Shown one piece after another: positions 24,734-32,647 of a stretch of 48,202 bases of DNA. The DNA lies in the NCBI GenBank assembly GCA_018821925.1, contig JAHJLF010000049.1:1-48202 (forward strand), in the 5' to 3' direction. The stretch's first letter is position 1. Every line of letters starts with the position of its first letter. The notes under the pieces are model-generated. The model saw nothing but the letters and a program-made list of their open reading frames with translations, made no database searches and had not been told where the DNA came from. Both the position numbers and the translations under genes were made by a program. The DNA is from Candidatus Edwardsbacteria bacterium. GTDB taxonomy: Bacteria; Edwardsbacteria; AC1; EtOH8.

Positions 24734-27552
24734 ACCGGACCATAGTTCTTTCCAAGGGCGGCGACCTGGTGGCCGGGGCGGTTGAAATATTGCTGGAGCA
24801 GGGAGAGAATCTGGACCAGTCCCTGCTTGTCTTTCCCGGCAAAAGGCCGGCCGTTGCGGTCTACGAACTTTTGGCGGCCAAGAAGGGCAAAGCCATGGCC
24901 GGTCCGGAGATCTTGTCAATAGATGAGTGGGTTGACGGGGCCTGTGATGAACTGGGGTTGATCACCCGGCCGGTCTCTCCCGCCGATGGAATGGCCCTGC
25001 TATACGACCTGCACCGGGAACGGGGCTCTTTCGGGGCCGGGAAGAAAGATTACAGTCTGGATGAATTCGCTCCCTGGGGTTTCAAGCTCCAGGCCGATTT
25101 TGACGAACTTTATATCGAGGGGGTAAGGCCCGAACAGCTGTCATCGTTCCAGGCGCTGGCCGAGCAAAAGATCCCACCCCGGATGCAAAAGGATTTCAGT
25201 GACTTTTCAGGCATGTACCGGGCCTTTTATGACAAGATCCAAGCTGAGGGGCTTTCTACCAGGGCCTGGCGGTATGCCCGGGTTTCGGAGGGAACGGCCC
25301 GGCTGAAACTTGGCAAATATTCCTGCATCATTTTGGCCGGGTTTTATGCCCTAACCCGGGCCGAGCAGGCGATATTCAGGGAATTGCTGAAGTTGGATCA
25401 GACTACCATCCTGCTCCAGGACGGGCCGGGCATCGAAGGCATAATCAAGGCCCTGGGTTTAAAACCGGAGATGCCGGAGACAAAGGGACCAAATGCTAAA
25501 CCGCATTATCATCGGGCCAGGGACATTCATGGCGAGGTTTTCGGGCTGAACCAGATACTGAAAGGCACCGGTAAACTCGACGGCCGGGCGATCATCCTGC
25601 CGTCCCCGGAGAGCCTGTTCCCATTGGTGGAACATACCCTGCCTCTAACGGGAGACGATTGGAACATATCAATGGGCTACCCCCTGTTCCGAACCCCAAT
25701 CTACGCCATGATCAAGGCCCTGCGACAGGCTCTGGAACAAAAAAATGATAACAGGTATTATTTACAGGATTACCTGGGATTATTGTTGCATCCCTATCTG
25801 AAGAATATCAAGATGGGGGATTCTGTCCAGGCAGGACGGATACTGGCCCATACCGTAGAGGAGCAGTTGACCCAACATCAAGCCCGGTTCGTCGAGCTTG
25901 AGGTTATCGAGCGGGACCAGGAACTGGTTAAAAAATTCTGCGAAAGGTGCTCGGTGGGAGGCAATCATGATGTTAGCCGGGACTTGGCGGGGAAACACCT
26001 GGCAAATATCCACCAGGTGGTGTTCCGGAATTTTGACCAGATCGCCGATATCGGGGATTTTGCCGGGAAACTTCAGAACCTGGTGTCCTTCATTTCCCGC
26101 GAGGGTTCGGCCAACCGGCATCCTTATACTTCGGCCTTCATAGAGTCGCTGCTGAACGGCCTGGAGGACCTGCGACACTCAATGCTGGCCGGCCAGAGGT
26201 TTGACCGGGTGGGTTCCTATTTCCGCTTTCTGGAGCACTTCCTGGGCAGCATAGCGGTGCCTTTCGGAGGCAGCAGCTCCCGCTGCCTGCAGGTGCTGGG
26301 GATGATGGAAACCAGGGGCATAAAGTTCCGGGAGGTATTTTTGCTGGACGCCAACGAAGGCATACTTCCACCCGGAAAGTCACCGGACACCCTTCTGCCG
26401 CACGCCATGCGCCAGGAGCTGGGGCTGATCGGCTACCGGGAGCGGGAGATGATCCTGAAATATTACTTTGAGAATCTGGTTTGGGGTGCGGAGGATGTTC
26501 ATATATTCTTCCGGGAGGGCGACGGCCAGGAAAAGAGCCGTTTTGTTGAGGACCTGATGTGGCGGGAACAACAGAGGACAAATGACCCGAAGGCCGGAAG
26601 GCCAAGCCCGGTGTTCTTCCGGACAATTTTCGGACATGGCGACCCCCGGCCCATCGCTAAGAACCAGGAAGTGATCGGGCAACTAGCAGGCATGAGTTTT
26701 TCGCCCACTATGCTGGACAGTTACCTGAAATGCCCGCTACAGTTTTATTACCATTATGTAATGGGGCTGAAGGAGAAGGAGGAGGCCGGAGAAGAGGTGG
26801 ACCAGAGCATGATAGGCAAACTAGTCCACGGGATACTGGAGAATTTCTTTGAACGATGCAAGGGTAAAAAGCTGACCATCGTCAAGGGTGATAGGAAAGA
26901 AATCAAGGAGATTTGCGACAAGGCATTTGCCAAAGAATTCGGCCAGGTGCTGGACGGCCCGGTCCGGCTGATCAAGATGCAGGTGGAGAACCGCCTGGAG
27001 GCCATTTTGCAGTATCATGACCAGCACCTGAAAGACATCGAGATCATCAGCAACGAGGACACCCTGACCGGCAGCATGAAATTGGAAGACGGGCGCCTGG
27101 TGATGCTCAACGGAAGGGTCGACCGGGTCGACCGGAGGGGCCAAGATATCTTCATTCTGGATTACAAGACGGGAGCCAACCCGTCCAAGCCCAATAACAA
27201 GAAAGTTCAACTCGATGGCCGGGTAGACTGGCACAGGACCGTAAAATCGGTGCAGTTGCCGTTGTATCTGCTGTTGTACAAGGACAAGCACCAGGAAGTT
27301 CCGGTTGAGGTATTGAACAGCGGCCTGCTGGTGCTGGGAAAAAAAGCGATCTGTCAGGAGAACCTGTTCGAGGCCTCCGATTCCCGCCAGGAATTGTTAG
27401 AAAGGTATCATCGGGTGATAAAAGCCCTGATAACCGAGATCCTTGATCCGGCCGAACCATTAGGCGATTGTCCAGATCCGAGCACGACCTGCCCGAACTG
27501 CAATTATACCATCATCTGTGACAGGCAATGGATCAAGGCAGCGGGAGGTTGA
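24730..27552 (+). CDS. addB: AddB-type helicase-nuclease subunit with Fe-S cluster nuclease
   Basis: The product is 940 residues, starting in the ATGA that ends addA. The C-terminal nuclease has GRVDRVDR and LDYKTGANP (D811, K813). Four cysteines, C668 (LKCPLQFYY) and C921-x2-C924-x5-C930, reproduce the AddB iron-sulphur staple around the nuclease domain. The N-terminus reads SKGGDLVAGAVEILL where a helicase would have GxxGxGK(T/S), so the Walker A is lost, in keeping with AddB acting as an inactive helicase that scans for the recombination hotspot. It is about 200 residues shorter than Bacillus AddB. Confidence 0.9.
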   Translation: MNRTIVLSKGGDLVAGAVEILLEQGENLDQSLLVFPGKRPAVAVYELLAAKKGKAMAGPEILSIDEWVDGACDELGLITRPVSPADGMALLYDLHRERGSFGAGKKDYSLDEFAPWGFKLQADFDELYIEGVRPEQLSSFQALAEQKIPPRMQKDFSDFSGMYRAFYDKIQAEGLSTRAWRYARVSEGTARLKLGKYSCIILAGFYALTRAEQAIFRELLKLDQTTILLQDGPGIEGIIKALGLKPEMPETKGPNAKPHYHRARDIHGEVFGLNQILKGTGKLDGRAIILPSPESLFPLVEHTLPLTGDDWNISMGYPLFRTPIYAMIKALRQALEQKNDNRYYLQDYLGLLLHPYLKNIKMGDSVQAGRILAHTVEEQLTQHQARFVELEVIERDQELVKKFCERCSVGGNHDVSRDLAGKHLANIHQVVFRNFDQIADIGDFAGKLQNLVSFISREGSANRHPYTSAFIESLLNGLEDLRHSMLAGQRFDRVGSYFRFLEHFLGSIAVPFGGSSSRCLQVLGMMETRGIKFREVFLLDANEGILPPGKSPDTLLPHAMRQELGLIGYREREMILKYYFENLVWGAEDVHIFFREGDGQEKSRFVEDLMWREQQRTNDPKAGRPSPVFFRTIFGHGDPRPIAKNQEVIGQLAGMSFSPTMLDSYLKCPLQFYYHYVMGLKEKEEAGEEVDQSMIGKLVHGILENFFERCKGKKLTIVKGDRKEIKEICDKAFAKEFGQVLDGPVRLIKMQVENRLEAILQYHDQHLKDIEIISNEDTLTGSMKLEDGRLVMLNGRVDRVDRRGQDIFILDYKTGANPSKPNNKKVQLDGRVDWHRTVKSVQLPLYLLLYKDKHQEVPVEVLNSGLLVLGKKAICQENLFEASDSRQELLERYHRVIKALITEILDPAEPLGDCPDPSTTCPNCNYTIICDRQWIKAAGG

Positions 27553-27650
27553 GAAGCGGGATCCTTCAACGGCAACCTGTGTGAGAAGTAAAACAACTTT
27601 CATTTTAATATCCCGCCAACTTGCGACGGGATAATTCATGAATATTTAGA

Positions 27651-27679
27651 TTGACATCAATAAATTAAGGTGTTAAAAT
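27651..27679 (+). promoter_or_regulatory. Promoter of tRNA-Ser(TGA)
   Basis: TTGACA (27651-27656), 17 bases, TAAAAT (27674-27679); about 28 bases separate the -10 box from the tRNA. Confidence 0.75.
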
Positions 27680-27707
27680 TAAATATTAAAGATGGCAATG
27701 CCATGAT

Positions 27708-27795
27708 GGAAGCGTGGCCGAGTGGTTGAAGGCGGCGGTCTTGAAAACCGCAGTGCTGCAAGGCACCAGGGGTTCAAATCCTCTCGCTTCCGCCA
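27708..27795 (+). tRNA. tRNA-Ser (anticodon TGA), CCA encoded
   Basis: Acceptor arms GGAAGCG / CGCTTCC with discriminator G and encoded CCA. Anticodon stem GCGGT / ACCGC holds loop CTTGAAA (anticodon TGA). The long variable arm typical of serine tRNAs and the T arm AGGGG-TTCAAAT-CCTCT are present. Confidence 0.97.
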
Positions 27796-27802
27796 TTTTG
27801 CA

Positions 27803-27909
27803 AGAACCCCTGGAGTGGTTGAAGACCACGGGGTTCTCCGCCGGCAGGAATTATGCAAACAAGGCGACGGCGGATGCGCCGCAGGTGCAAAATCCTCTCG
27901 CTTCCGCCA
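27803..27909 (+). pseudogene. Decayed tRNA-Ser-like copy
   Basis: Two blocks of the preceding tRNA-Ser recur: GAGTGGTTGAAG (27720-27731 and 27813-27824) and the 3'-terminal 20 bases ending in CCA (27776-27795 and 27890-27909). The distance shifts from 93 to 114 bases, so the middle carries an insertion of about 21. The acceptor 5' arm and a normal anticodon stem are missing. The 5' part has become a strong hairpin (AGAACCCC...GGGGTTCT with inner GTGGT/ACCAC). It is not expected to function as a tRNA. Confidence 0.65.
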
Positions 27910-27960
27910 GAATGTTCATGATCAAATCACAGTTAGAATTGCTTGCCCGACAGGGCCATC

Positions 27961-27989
27961 TTGAATTTTAGACCAAAAAACAGTATAAT
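27961..27989 (+). promoter_or_regulatory. Promoter of tRNA-Ser(GCT)
   Basis: TTGAAT (27961-27966), 17 bases, consensus TATAAT (27984-27989), 19 bases before the tRNA. Confidence 0.75.
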
Positions 27990-28008
27990 TAGTTTAGATG
28001 TTTAATGC

Positions 28009-28102
28009 GGAGAGGTGGCCGAGTGGCCGAAGGCGACGGTTTGCTAAACCGTTATACGGTTTTAAAGCTGTATCCAGGGTTCAAATCCCTGCCTCTCCGC
28101 CA
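28009..28102 (+). tRNA. tRNA-Ser (anticodon GCT), CCA encoded
   Basis: Acceptor GGAGAGG / CCTCTCC, discriminator G and CCA. Anticodon arm ACGGT-TTGCTAA-ACCGT gives anticodon GCT. The long variable arm ACGGTTTTAAAGCTGT is typical of a class II tRNA. Confidence 0.97.
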
Positions 28103-28137
28103 TGAGACTTATGGCTAACACCAAAAAATAAATACCA

Positions 28138-28166
28138 ATAAAAGGCGGAGCATTCCGCCTTTTATT
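28138..28166 (+). terminator. Rho-independent terminator after tRNA-Ser(GCT)
   Basis: Stem AAAGGCGGA / TCCGCCTTT with a 4-base loop, followed by TATTATTA. Confidence 0.8.
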
Positions 28167-28203
28167 ATTAGGGAATAAAGTATGGTTTTAAACGGTATAT
28201 AAT

Positions 28204-28740
28204 TTGGAAACACTAAGCGACCAAGAACTGATAGAAAAAGTGCTGTCCGGCCAGGACGCCTATTACAGCCAGCTGGTGAAAAGATACCAGCGGGCTATCT
28301 ATTCCACTGCCGCCAGGTACCTAAGAAGCCATGCGGCGGCCGACGAAGCGGCCCAGGAAACATTCATCAAGGCCTATTTTTCACTTAGAACCTACAATAA
28401 CCAGTACCGGTTCTATACCTGGCTGGTGCGGATAACCATAAACCTTTGCCATGATGCGGTAAAAAAACAACAACGGTACGTGACCTTGGAGGAAGATCAC
28501 CAACTGTCGGACTCCGATGACCCTCTGGAGAATGCCATTCAGAACGACTCCTGCCAAAGGATCAGGAACGAGATAGACGGCCTGCCAAACGACCAGCGGG
28601 AGGTCCTCTTATTAAGGGTCGATAAAGAGCTTTCCTATGAAGAGATCAGCCGGGCCCTGAAAATCCCCCTGGGGACGGTAATGTCCCGGCTGTTCCGGGG
28701 AAGAAAGACCCTGATGGAAAGGTTGAAGGATGTAATATGA
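28204..28740 (+). CDS. ECF-type RNA polymerase sigma factor
   Basis: The product is 178 residues from a TTG start; no ATG/GTG fits, and the N-terminus LSDQELIEKVLSGQD aligns with the normal start of the family. Region 2 (LVKRYQRAIYSTAARYL ... AAQETFIKAYFSL) and region 4 (LPNDQREVLLLRVDKELSYE ... LGTVMSRLFRGRK) are complete, with the short linker typical of extracytoplasmic-function sigmas. The stop overlaps the start of the anti-sigma gene (ATGA), the standard arrangement for a sigma and its cognate anti-sigma. No ribosome site is visible before the TTG. Confidence 0.95.
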   Translation: METLSDQELIEKVLSGQDAYYSQLVKRYQRAIYSTAARYLRSHAAADEAAQETFIKAYFSLRTYNNQYRFYTWLVRITINLCHDAVKKQQRYVTLEEDHQLSDSDDPLENAIQNDSCQRIRNEIDGLPNDQREVLLLRVDKELSYEEISRALKIPLGTVMSRLFRGRKTLMERLKDVI

Positions 28741-29360
28741 ATAAGAATGAACATAAAATAGATCTGGACCAATTGCAGGCCTATATTGACGGGCAGTTGG
28801 ATCAGCGGGATCGAGCCATGGTAGATGCCCATCTAAGCCATTGCCCGGAATGCCAGGGGCTGGTCACGCAATTGAAGAACCTGGACCAGGCCGTGGCCGA
28901 TGCGGAATGCCAATCGGCTCCCGAGGGATACTTTGACACCTTGGCTTCCAGAGTGGCCGGCGGCATCGCCCAAAGAAAGATAGCCCGGAAGAAAACGCCC
29001 CTATGGGGAATTTTTAACTGGGGTGGAATGCCGATAGCTGCCGCGGCTTCGGTGATCATTTTATTGGTCATTTCCGTGAACCTGTTTTACTCCGGAGAAT
29101 TCTCCAACCCCCGGGAAACAGAGCTTGATAAAGCCGTCAGCATGGTCAAAGACGAAGAACCGCTCCTGGCCCGGGCTCCGGAAAAGAAATCCCGGGCGGC
29201 GGCCCCACGCGCCAGGCAGGAGATGGCGCTGGTTGCTGCGGCGCCCCACGTGGTGTATGAGGTGAAGACCATCGTCATCTTCCTGCCGGCTGATGATTCG
29301 CCCTGCCCGCCGCCGGAGATCTCCACCGCCATAGAAATAGATATTCCCAACGGAAGTTGA
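28737..29360 (+). CDS. Membrane anti-sigma factor with zinc-finger (ZAS) domain
   Basis: The product is 207 residues. The N-terminal anti-sigma zinc motif reads H32-x3-C36-x2-C39 (HLSHCPEC) after an N-terminal helix. One membrane helix follows at about 100-120 (IAAAASVIILLVISVNLFY). The remaining extracytoplasmic part is about 85 residues, Ala/Arg-rich, and ends with a Pro-rich segment. It should hold the preceding sigma factor at the membrane until an envelope signal releases it. The signal and regulon are not visible here. Confidence 0.9.
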   Translation: MNKNEHKIDLDQLQAYIDGQLDQRDRAMVDAHLSHCPECQGLVTQLKNLDQAVADAECQSAPEGYFDTLASRVAGGIAQRKIARKKTPLWGIFNWGGMPIAAAASVIILLVISVNLFYSGEFSNPRETELDKAVSMVKDEEPLLARAPEKKSRAAAPRARQEMALVAAAPHVVYEVKTIVIFLPADDSPCPPPEISTAIEIDIPNGS

Positions 29361-29374
29361 TCGCCGGGAAAATT

Positions 29375-29406
29375 AAAAAGGGGAAAGCGTATGCTTTCCC
29401 CTTTTT
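29375..29406. terminator. Bidirectional rho-independent terminator
   Basis: A perfect 14-bp stem (AAAAAGGGGAAAGC / GCTTTCCCCTTTTT) with loop GTAT lies between the convergent anti-sigma and tonB genes. Confidence 0.9.
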
Positions 29407-29422
29407 CCGTTGTCTGACGCAA

Positions 29423-30244
29423 CTATTTTCCCAAGGAGAAGGTGATGGGATAGGCCAGCCAAACCCTTACCGCCTTGCCGGAGGAGGCCAGGGCCGGAGA
29501 GAAGATGAATTGCCCGGCGGCAGCCACCGCCGCTTCGTCCAGGGCCGAATTGCCGGAGCTTCTTACGATCTCCACCTTCATGATATGGCCGTCATAGTCA
29601 AGCAGCAGATTCAGGTAGACCCGGCCTTCGGCCTGGGCGGCGATGCAGATTGAAGGGTAGACAGGTTTTATGGATTTGAGCAATACTGGCTTTTTGCTCA
29701 GTTCCTGGAAGATCCCGGATTCGGGGATATCGTTGTCCTTGACAAATTCGACTGGTCCTTTTATGGTATCGGGGTTAACAGCATTAGCAATCAGGGCGTT
29801 GTTTAGATCCCTTTGAGAAAAGCCGCCGTCATCCGTTGCCAGGGCATCAGCCACCGGCGTGGGGATGCCGGGCATCGGGGCGGCAATCGCTTTCGGCAGG
29901 GAATGATCTATATCAATAAATCTTTTATCTATAGGCGGAGGCGGAGGCAACTGGTAAATAATGATTTTTGTTTTGTCAGGCACATATATGGTATTGTCGG
30001 AAGCAAGTTTGGCATTTTGGATGTTTTGATATAATGAATATCCCGCCGAAGAGAGCATAATCAAAATCAGTCCGTAAACCGTAAATAACAGGCCAAGCTT
30101 CAGGTCATTGCTCTCAATGGGCGCATAGTTGCTCCGGGTATATCCCTTTGAAAATGCAGGCTTTAAGCGCAGGAAGGCCGAGCTTAAGGCGAATCCGATC
30201 AGGACTCCAGCCAGCGGGAATAACCAGATATAGTTGTGTGGCAT
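29423..30244 (-). CDS. TonB-family energy transducer
   Basis: The product is 273 residues. It has two N-terminal hydrophobic helices (about 6-24 and 49-71) instead of the single anchor of classical TonB. A short Pro stretch (QLPPPPPIDK), a Pro/Ala-rich periplasmic linker and a C-terminal TonB domain follow (PVYPSICIAAQAEGRV ... SSGNSALDEAAVAAAGQFIF ... VWLAYPITFSL). The domain docks to the TonB box of outer-membrane receptors and passes on proton-motive energy. ExbB and ExbD are not in the window. AAAGGAGG stands 9 bases before the start. A receptor that could be its client is encoded at 32648-34633. Confidence 0.92.
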   Translation of the reverse strand: MPHNYIWLFPLAGVLIGFALSSAFLRLKPAFSKGYTRSNYAPIESNDLKLGLLFTVYGLILIMLSSAGYSLYQNIQNAKLASDNTIYVPDKTKIIIYQLPPPPPIDKRFIDIDHSLPKAIAAPMPGIPTPVADALATDDGGFSQRDLNNALIANAVNPDTIKGPVEFVKDNDIPESGIFQELSKKPVLLKSIKPVYPSICIAAQAEGRVYLNLLLDYDGHIMKVEIVRSSGNSALDEAAVAAAGQFIFSPALASSGKAVRVWLAYPITFSLGK

Positions 30245-30360
30245 CTTCCGTTCCTCCTTTTATCCAATATACCGTAAAGGGAGGAATTTTATTCCCAGCC
30301 AATCGCTGAAAAGTCAAATTATATTGAAATCTTAGTTACCCCGGGCCCTCTGCCGCTGGG

Positions 30361-31920
30361 TCATTTAGTAGGATTGTTTTTAAAAAGGAATGATTTAATA
30401 AGAAGGGCAAGAATAGGGAGAAGTGAGGCGAGGAGGATAAATAAAACGAAGATATCGCCATGCTTCTGATAAAAGGTTCTGGTGTTTAAAAGCGGGATGG
30501 CATTGGTTATTATTATTTGTTTATAAAGGGGGGTGGGTTTGATGTTCTCTCCGGTGGGCAGGATGAACATGGAGATGCCGGAGTTGGCGCAGCGGGCTAT
30601 CGCTCGCCGCTGTTCCACCGCCCGGAAGACGGCCATTTCGGCGTGCTGGCGGGCCGCCCCGGATCGCCCGAACCACCCGTCATTGGTGATGTTGACCAGG
30701 AACCTGGCGCCCTGGCTTACTTGTTTTCGGGCGATCTCCGGGAAGATGGATTCAAAACAGATCATACAGGAGAAATTTATGCCGCCCAAATCGAAAACAA
30801 TGCTGTCGGCTCCCGGGGTCCATTCACCCTCGCCAAAATTAACATTTCTGATAAAGGGTATCTTATCCTTGTAGGGGAACCTTTCGCCGAACGGCACCAG
30901 GTGGCTTTTGGCATAAGAATTGGTCAATCCGTAGATGGGACGTATCAAAAAGGCCGAATTATAATAAAGCTGTCTTTGCTGACTTGGTTCATAGGAAAAG
31001 TCCGGAACCCCGGTCAGGATGCTGCTTTTTAAATCATTGGCCAGGGAAAGGGCTCGTAAAAAATATTCCGGCTCATACCGGAGATAAAAAGGCAGGGCCG
31101 TTTCCGGCCACACCAGCAGATCAACCGGCTGTTTTAGGGCCTGCCGGCTGAGGGAATCATAGGTCTGCCAGTTATATTCTCGAAAATCGTGATCCCAACG
31201 CAACCCCTGTTCTATATTTCCCTGTATCAGGGAGACGTTGAGCATAGGGGCATTGCGCATCTCTTTATTTACCCTGGATAGCATAATTTTACCGATTAGC
31301 GGCGGCATAACAAAGATCAGCAGCACCAAGGATATTTTTAAAACAGCCGGGGTGGTCAACCGGAAGGGCCGGTTAGCGATGAAATATTTTATAAGCCAAT
31401 AAATCAGCCCGTTCATCAGAACGATCCAGAAAGTAATCCCGTATACCCCGGTAAAAGAGGCCATCTGAATGGCGCTGGTCCACCTGGCCAGGCTATAGCC
31501 CAATGAGCCCCAGGGGAAACCCAGGATGCCGTGGCTGCGGAGGAAATCGAACAGCACCAGGCCGAATGGGGCCGCCCACCAAAACGGTATATTTAATCTG
31601 CCAGACAACCATTTGGCTAGAGAAAAAGAAGCGGCAAAGAAAAGGGAAAGATAGGCTGCGATTAAAACCACTCCCAAGTATAACAGTGGCTTGACCCAGC
31701 TCTCCACCGCAGGGTTGAACACTATCCAATGAAGCAGGCCGCAGAAGAAGAAAAATCCGCTCAGCCAGGCAACAAGAAACGCTCTGCGAACAGAGAGATT
31801 TTCAATGCCGAAATACAAGGGGATCAATGAGACAAATGCCAGGGGCCACAGGGAAAAGAGGGGGAATATAAGGAATAATAAAAGACTGGTAATGGAAGCT
31901 AAAATAAAACTGCGTCGCAT
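30361..31920 (-). CDS. lnt: Apolipoprotein N-acyltransferase Lnt
   Basis: The product is 519 residues. The N-terminal half has six or seven membrane helices; the C-terminal half is a nitrilase-fold domain with the catalytic triad E273 (WPETALPF), K338 (KSHLVPFGE) and C388 (MICFES), at nearly the same positions as in E. coli. The enzyme adds the third acyl chain to the N-terminal Cys of lipoproteins in the inner membrane. Its start lies 1 base after the purN stop with no ribosome site of its own, so it is probably translated by coupling to purN. Its presence indicates triacylated lipoproteins, such as BtuF encoded nearby. Confidence 0.96.
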   Translation of the reverse strand: MRRSFILASITSLLLFLIFPLFSLWPLAFVSLIPLYFGIENLSVRRAFLVAWLSGFFFFCGLLHWIVFNPAVESWVKPLLYLGVVLIAAYLSLFFAASFSLAKWLSGRLNIPFWWAAPFGLVLFDFLRSHGILGFPWGSLGYSLARWTSAIQMASFTGVYGITFWIVLMNGLIYWLIKYFIANRPFRLTTPAVLKISLVLLIFVMPPLIGKIMLSRVNKEMRNAPMLNVSLIQGNIEQGLRWDHDFREYNWQTYDSLSRQALKQPVDLLVWPETALPFYLRYEPEYFLRALSLANDLKSSILTGVPDFSYEPSQQRQLYYNSAFLIRPIYGLTNSYAKSHLVPFGERFPYKDKIPFIRNVNFGEGEWTPGADSIVFDLGGINFSCMICFESIFPEIARKQVSQGARFLVNITNDGWFGRSGAARQHAEMAVFRAVEQRRAIARCANSGISMFILPTGENIKPTPLYKQIIITNAIPLLNTRTFYQKHGDIFVLFILLASLLPILALLIKSFLFKNNPTK

Positions 31921-31921
31921 C

Positions 31922-32560
31922 TTAGTTCTGTGCTTTTAAGGGGGTTGCTTTGTTTCCGGCGGTCTCTAATTTGCCATGGGCGATCATAGATATGGCCTGG
32001 GAATAGGCGATGTGCTCCTCTTTCAGCACCCTGGCTGCCAGGGTGTTCGGAGTGTCCTCCGGCAGCACCGGCACTGTTCTCTGCAGGATGATGGGGCCGT
32101 GGTCCACCTCTTTGTCCACAAAGTGAACCGTACAGCCCGATACTTTTTCCCCGGAGGCCAGCACGGCCTGATGCACCTTGTGGCCGTAAAATCCCTTGCC
32201 GCCAAAGGCCGGCAGCAGGGCGGGATGGATATTGATAATGCGGTTGGGATAGTGGTCTATGAAAAACGGACTAAAAATGCGCAAAAACCCGCAAAGGCAG
32301 ATCAATTGGGCTTTCTGGCGGTCAATAATGGCGGACAACTCCCGGTCAAAAAGTTCGCGGGTGGGATAGTCTTTATTATTGACGACGAACCAGGGAATGC
32401 CGTGCTTTTGTGCCCTTTCCAAAGCGCCGGCACCGGGAACGTTGGAGATGACGGCCACTATCCGGGCATCAAGCCGGCCGGATTCGATATTATCAATTAT
32501 GGCCTGGAGATTGGTTCCGCCGCCGGAGGCCAGGCAGGCTAATTTCAATTTATCATCCAT
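31922..32560 (-). CDS. purN: Phosphoribosylglycinamide formyltransferase PurN
   Basis: The product is 212 residues, the usual size. Substrate loop ASGGGTNLQAI, catalytic region INIHPALLPAF (Asn and His), and HGPIILQ after the catalytic Asp in EVDHG. It transfers a formyl group from 10-formyl-THF to GAR in step 3 of purine synthesis in the cytoplasm. No ribosome site precedes the ATG, and the promoter at 32568-32596 puts the transcript start at or next to the start codon, so the mRNA may be leaderless. It is paired with lnt. Confidence 0.96.
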   Translation of the reverse strand: MDDKLKLACLASGGGTNLQAIIDNIESGRLDARIVAVISNVPGAGALERAQKHGIPWFVVNNKDYPTRELFDRELSAIIDRQKAQLICLCGFLRIFSPFFIDHYPNRIINIHPALLPAFGGKGFYGHKVHQAVLASGEKVSGCTVHFVDKEVDHGPIILQRTVPVLPEDTPNTLAARVLKEEHIAYSQAISMIAHGKLETAGNKATPLKAQN

Positions 32561-32567
32561 ATAAAGG

Positions 32568-32596
32568 ATTTTATACTAAGTGATGGCGGTTGTCAA
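32568..32596 (-). promoter_or_regulatory. Promoter of purN-lnt, predicted leaderless transcript
   Basis: On the minus strand TTGACA (32596-32591), 17 bases, TAAAAT (32573-32568). The usual start point 6-8 bases further on falls at about 32560-32562, that is on the purN ATG. Confidence 0.7.
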
Positions 32597-32600
32597 ATAT

Positions 32601-32628
32601 AAAAAGCCCGAGGTGGATCGGGCTTTTT
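32601..32628 (-). terminator. Terminator of the cobalamin operon
   Basis: Stem AAAAAGCCCGA / TCGGGCTTTTT with a 6-base loop, 20 bases after the receptor stop codon on the minus strand. The T tract continues on both strands. Confidence 0.88.
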
Positions 32629-32647
32629 GTGGTTAAAAATCAAACGA

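Noticed and set aside
27610-27634. Possible terminator ATCCCG/CGGGAT after addB
   Set aside because: Only a 6-bp stem with an 11-base loop and no T tract; too weak to list as a feature.
27714-27971. Open frames of 80-85 codons across the tRNA-Ser and its copy
   Set aside because: They run through the tRNA itself and the degenerate copy; no ribosome site or domain is visible.
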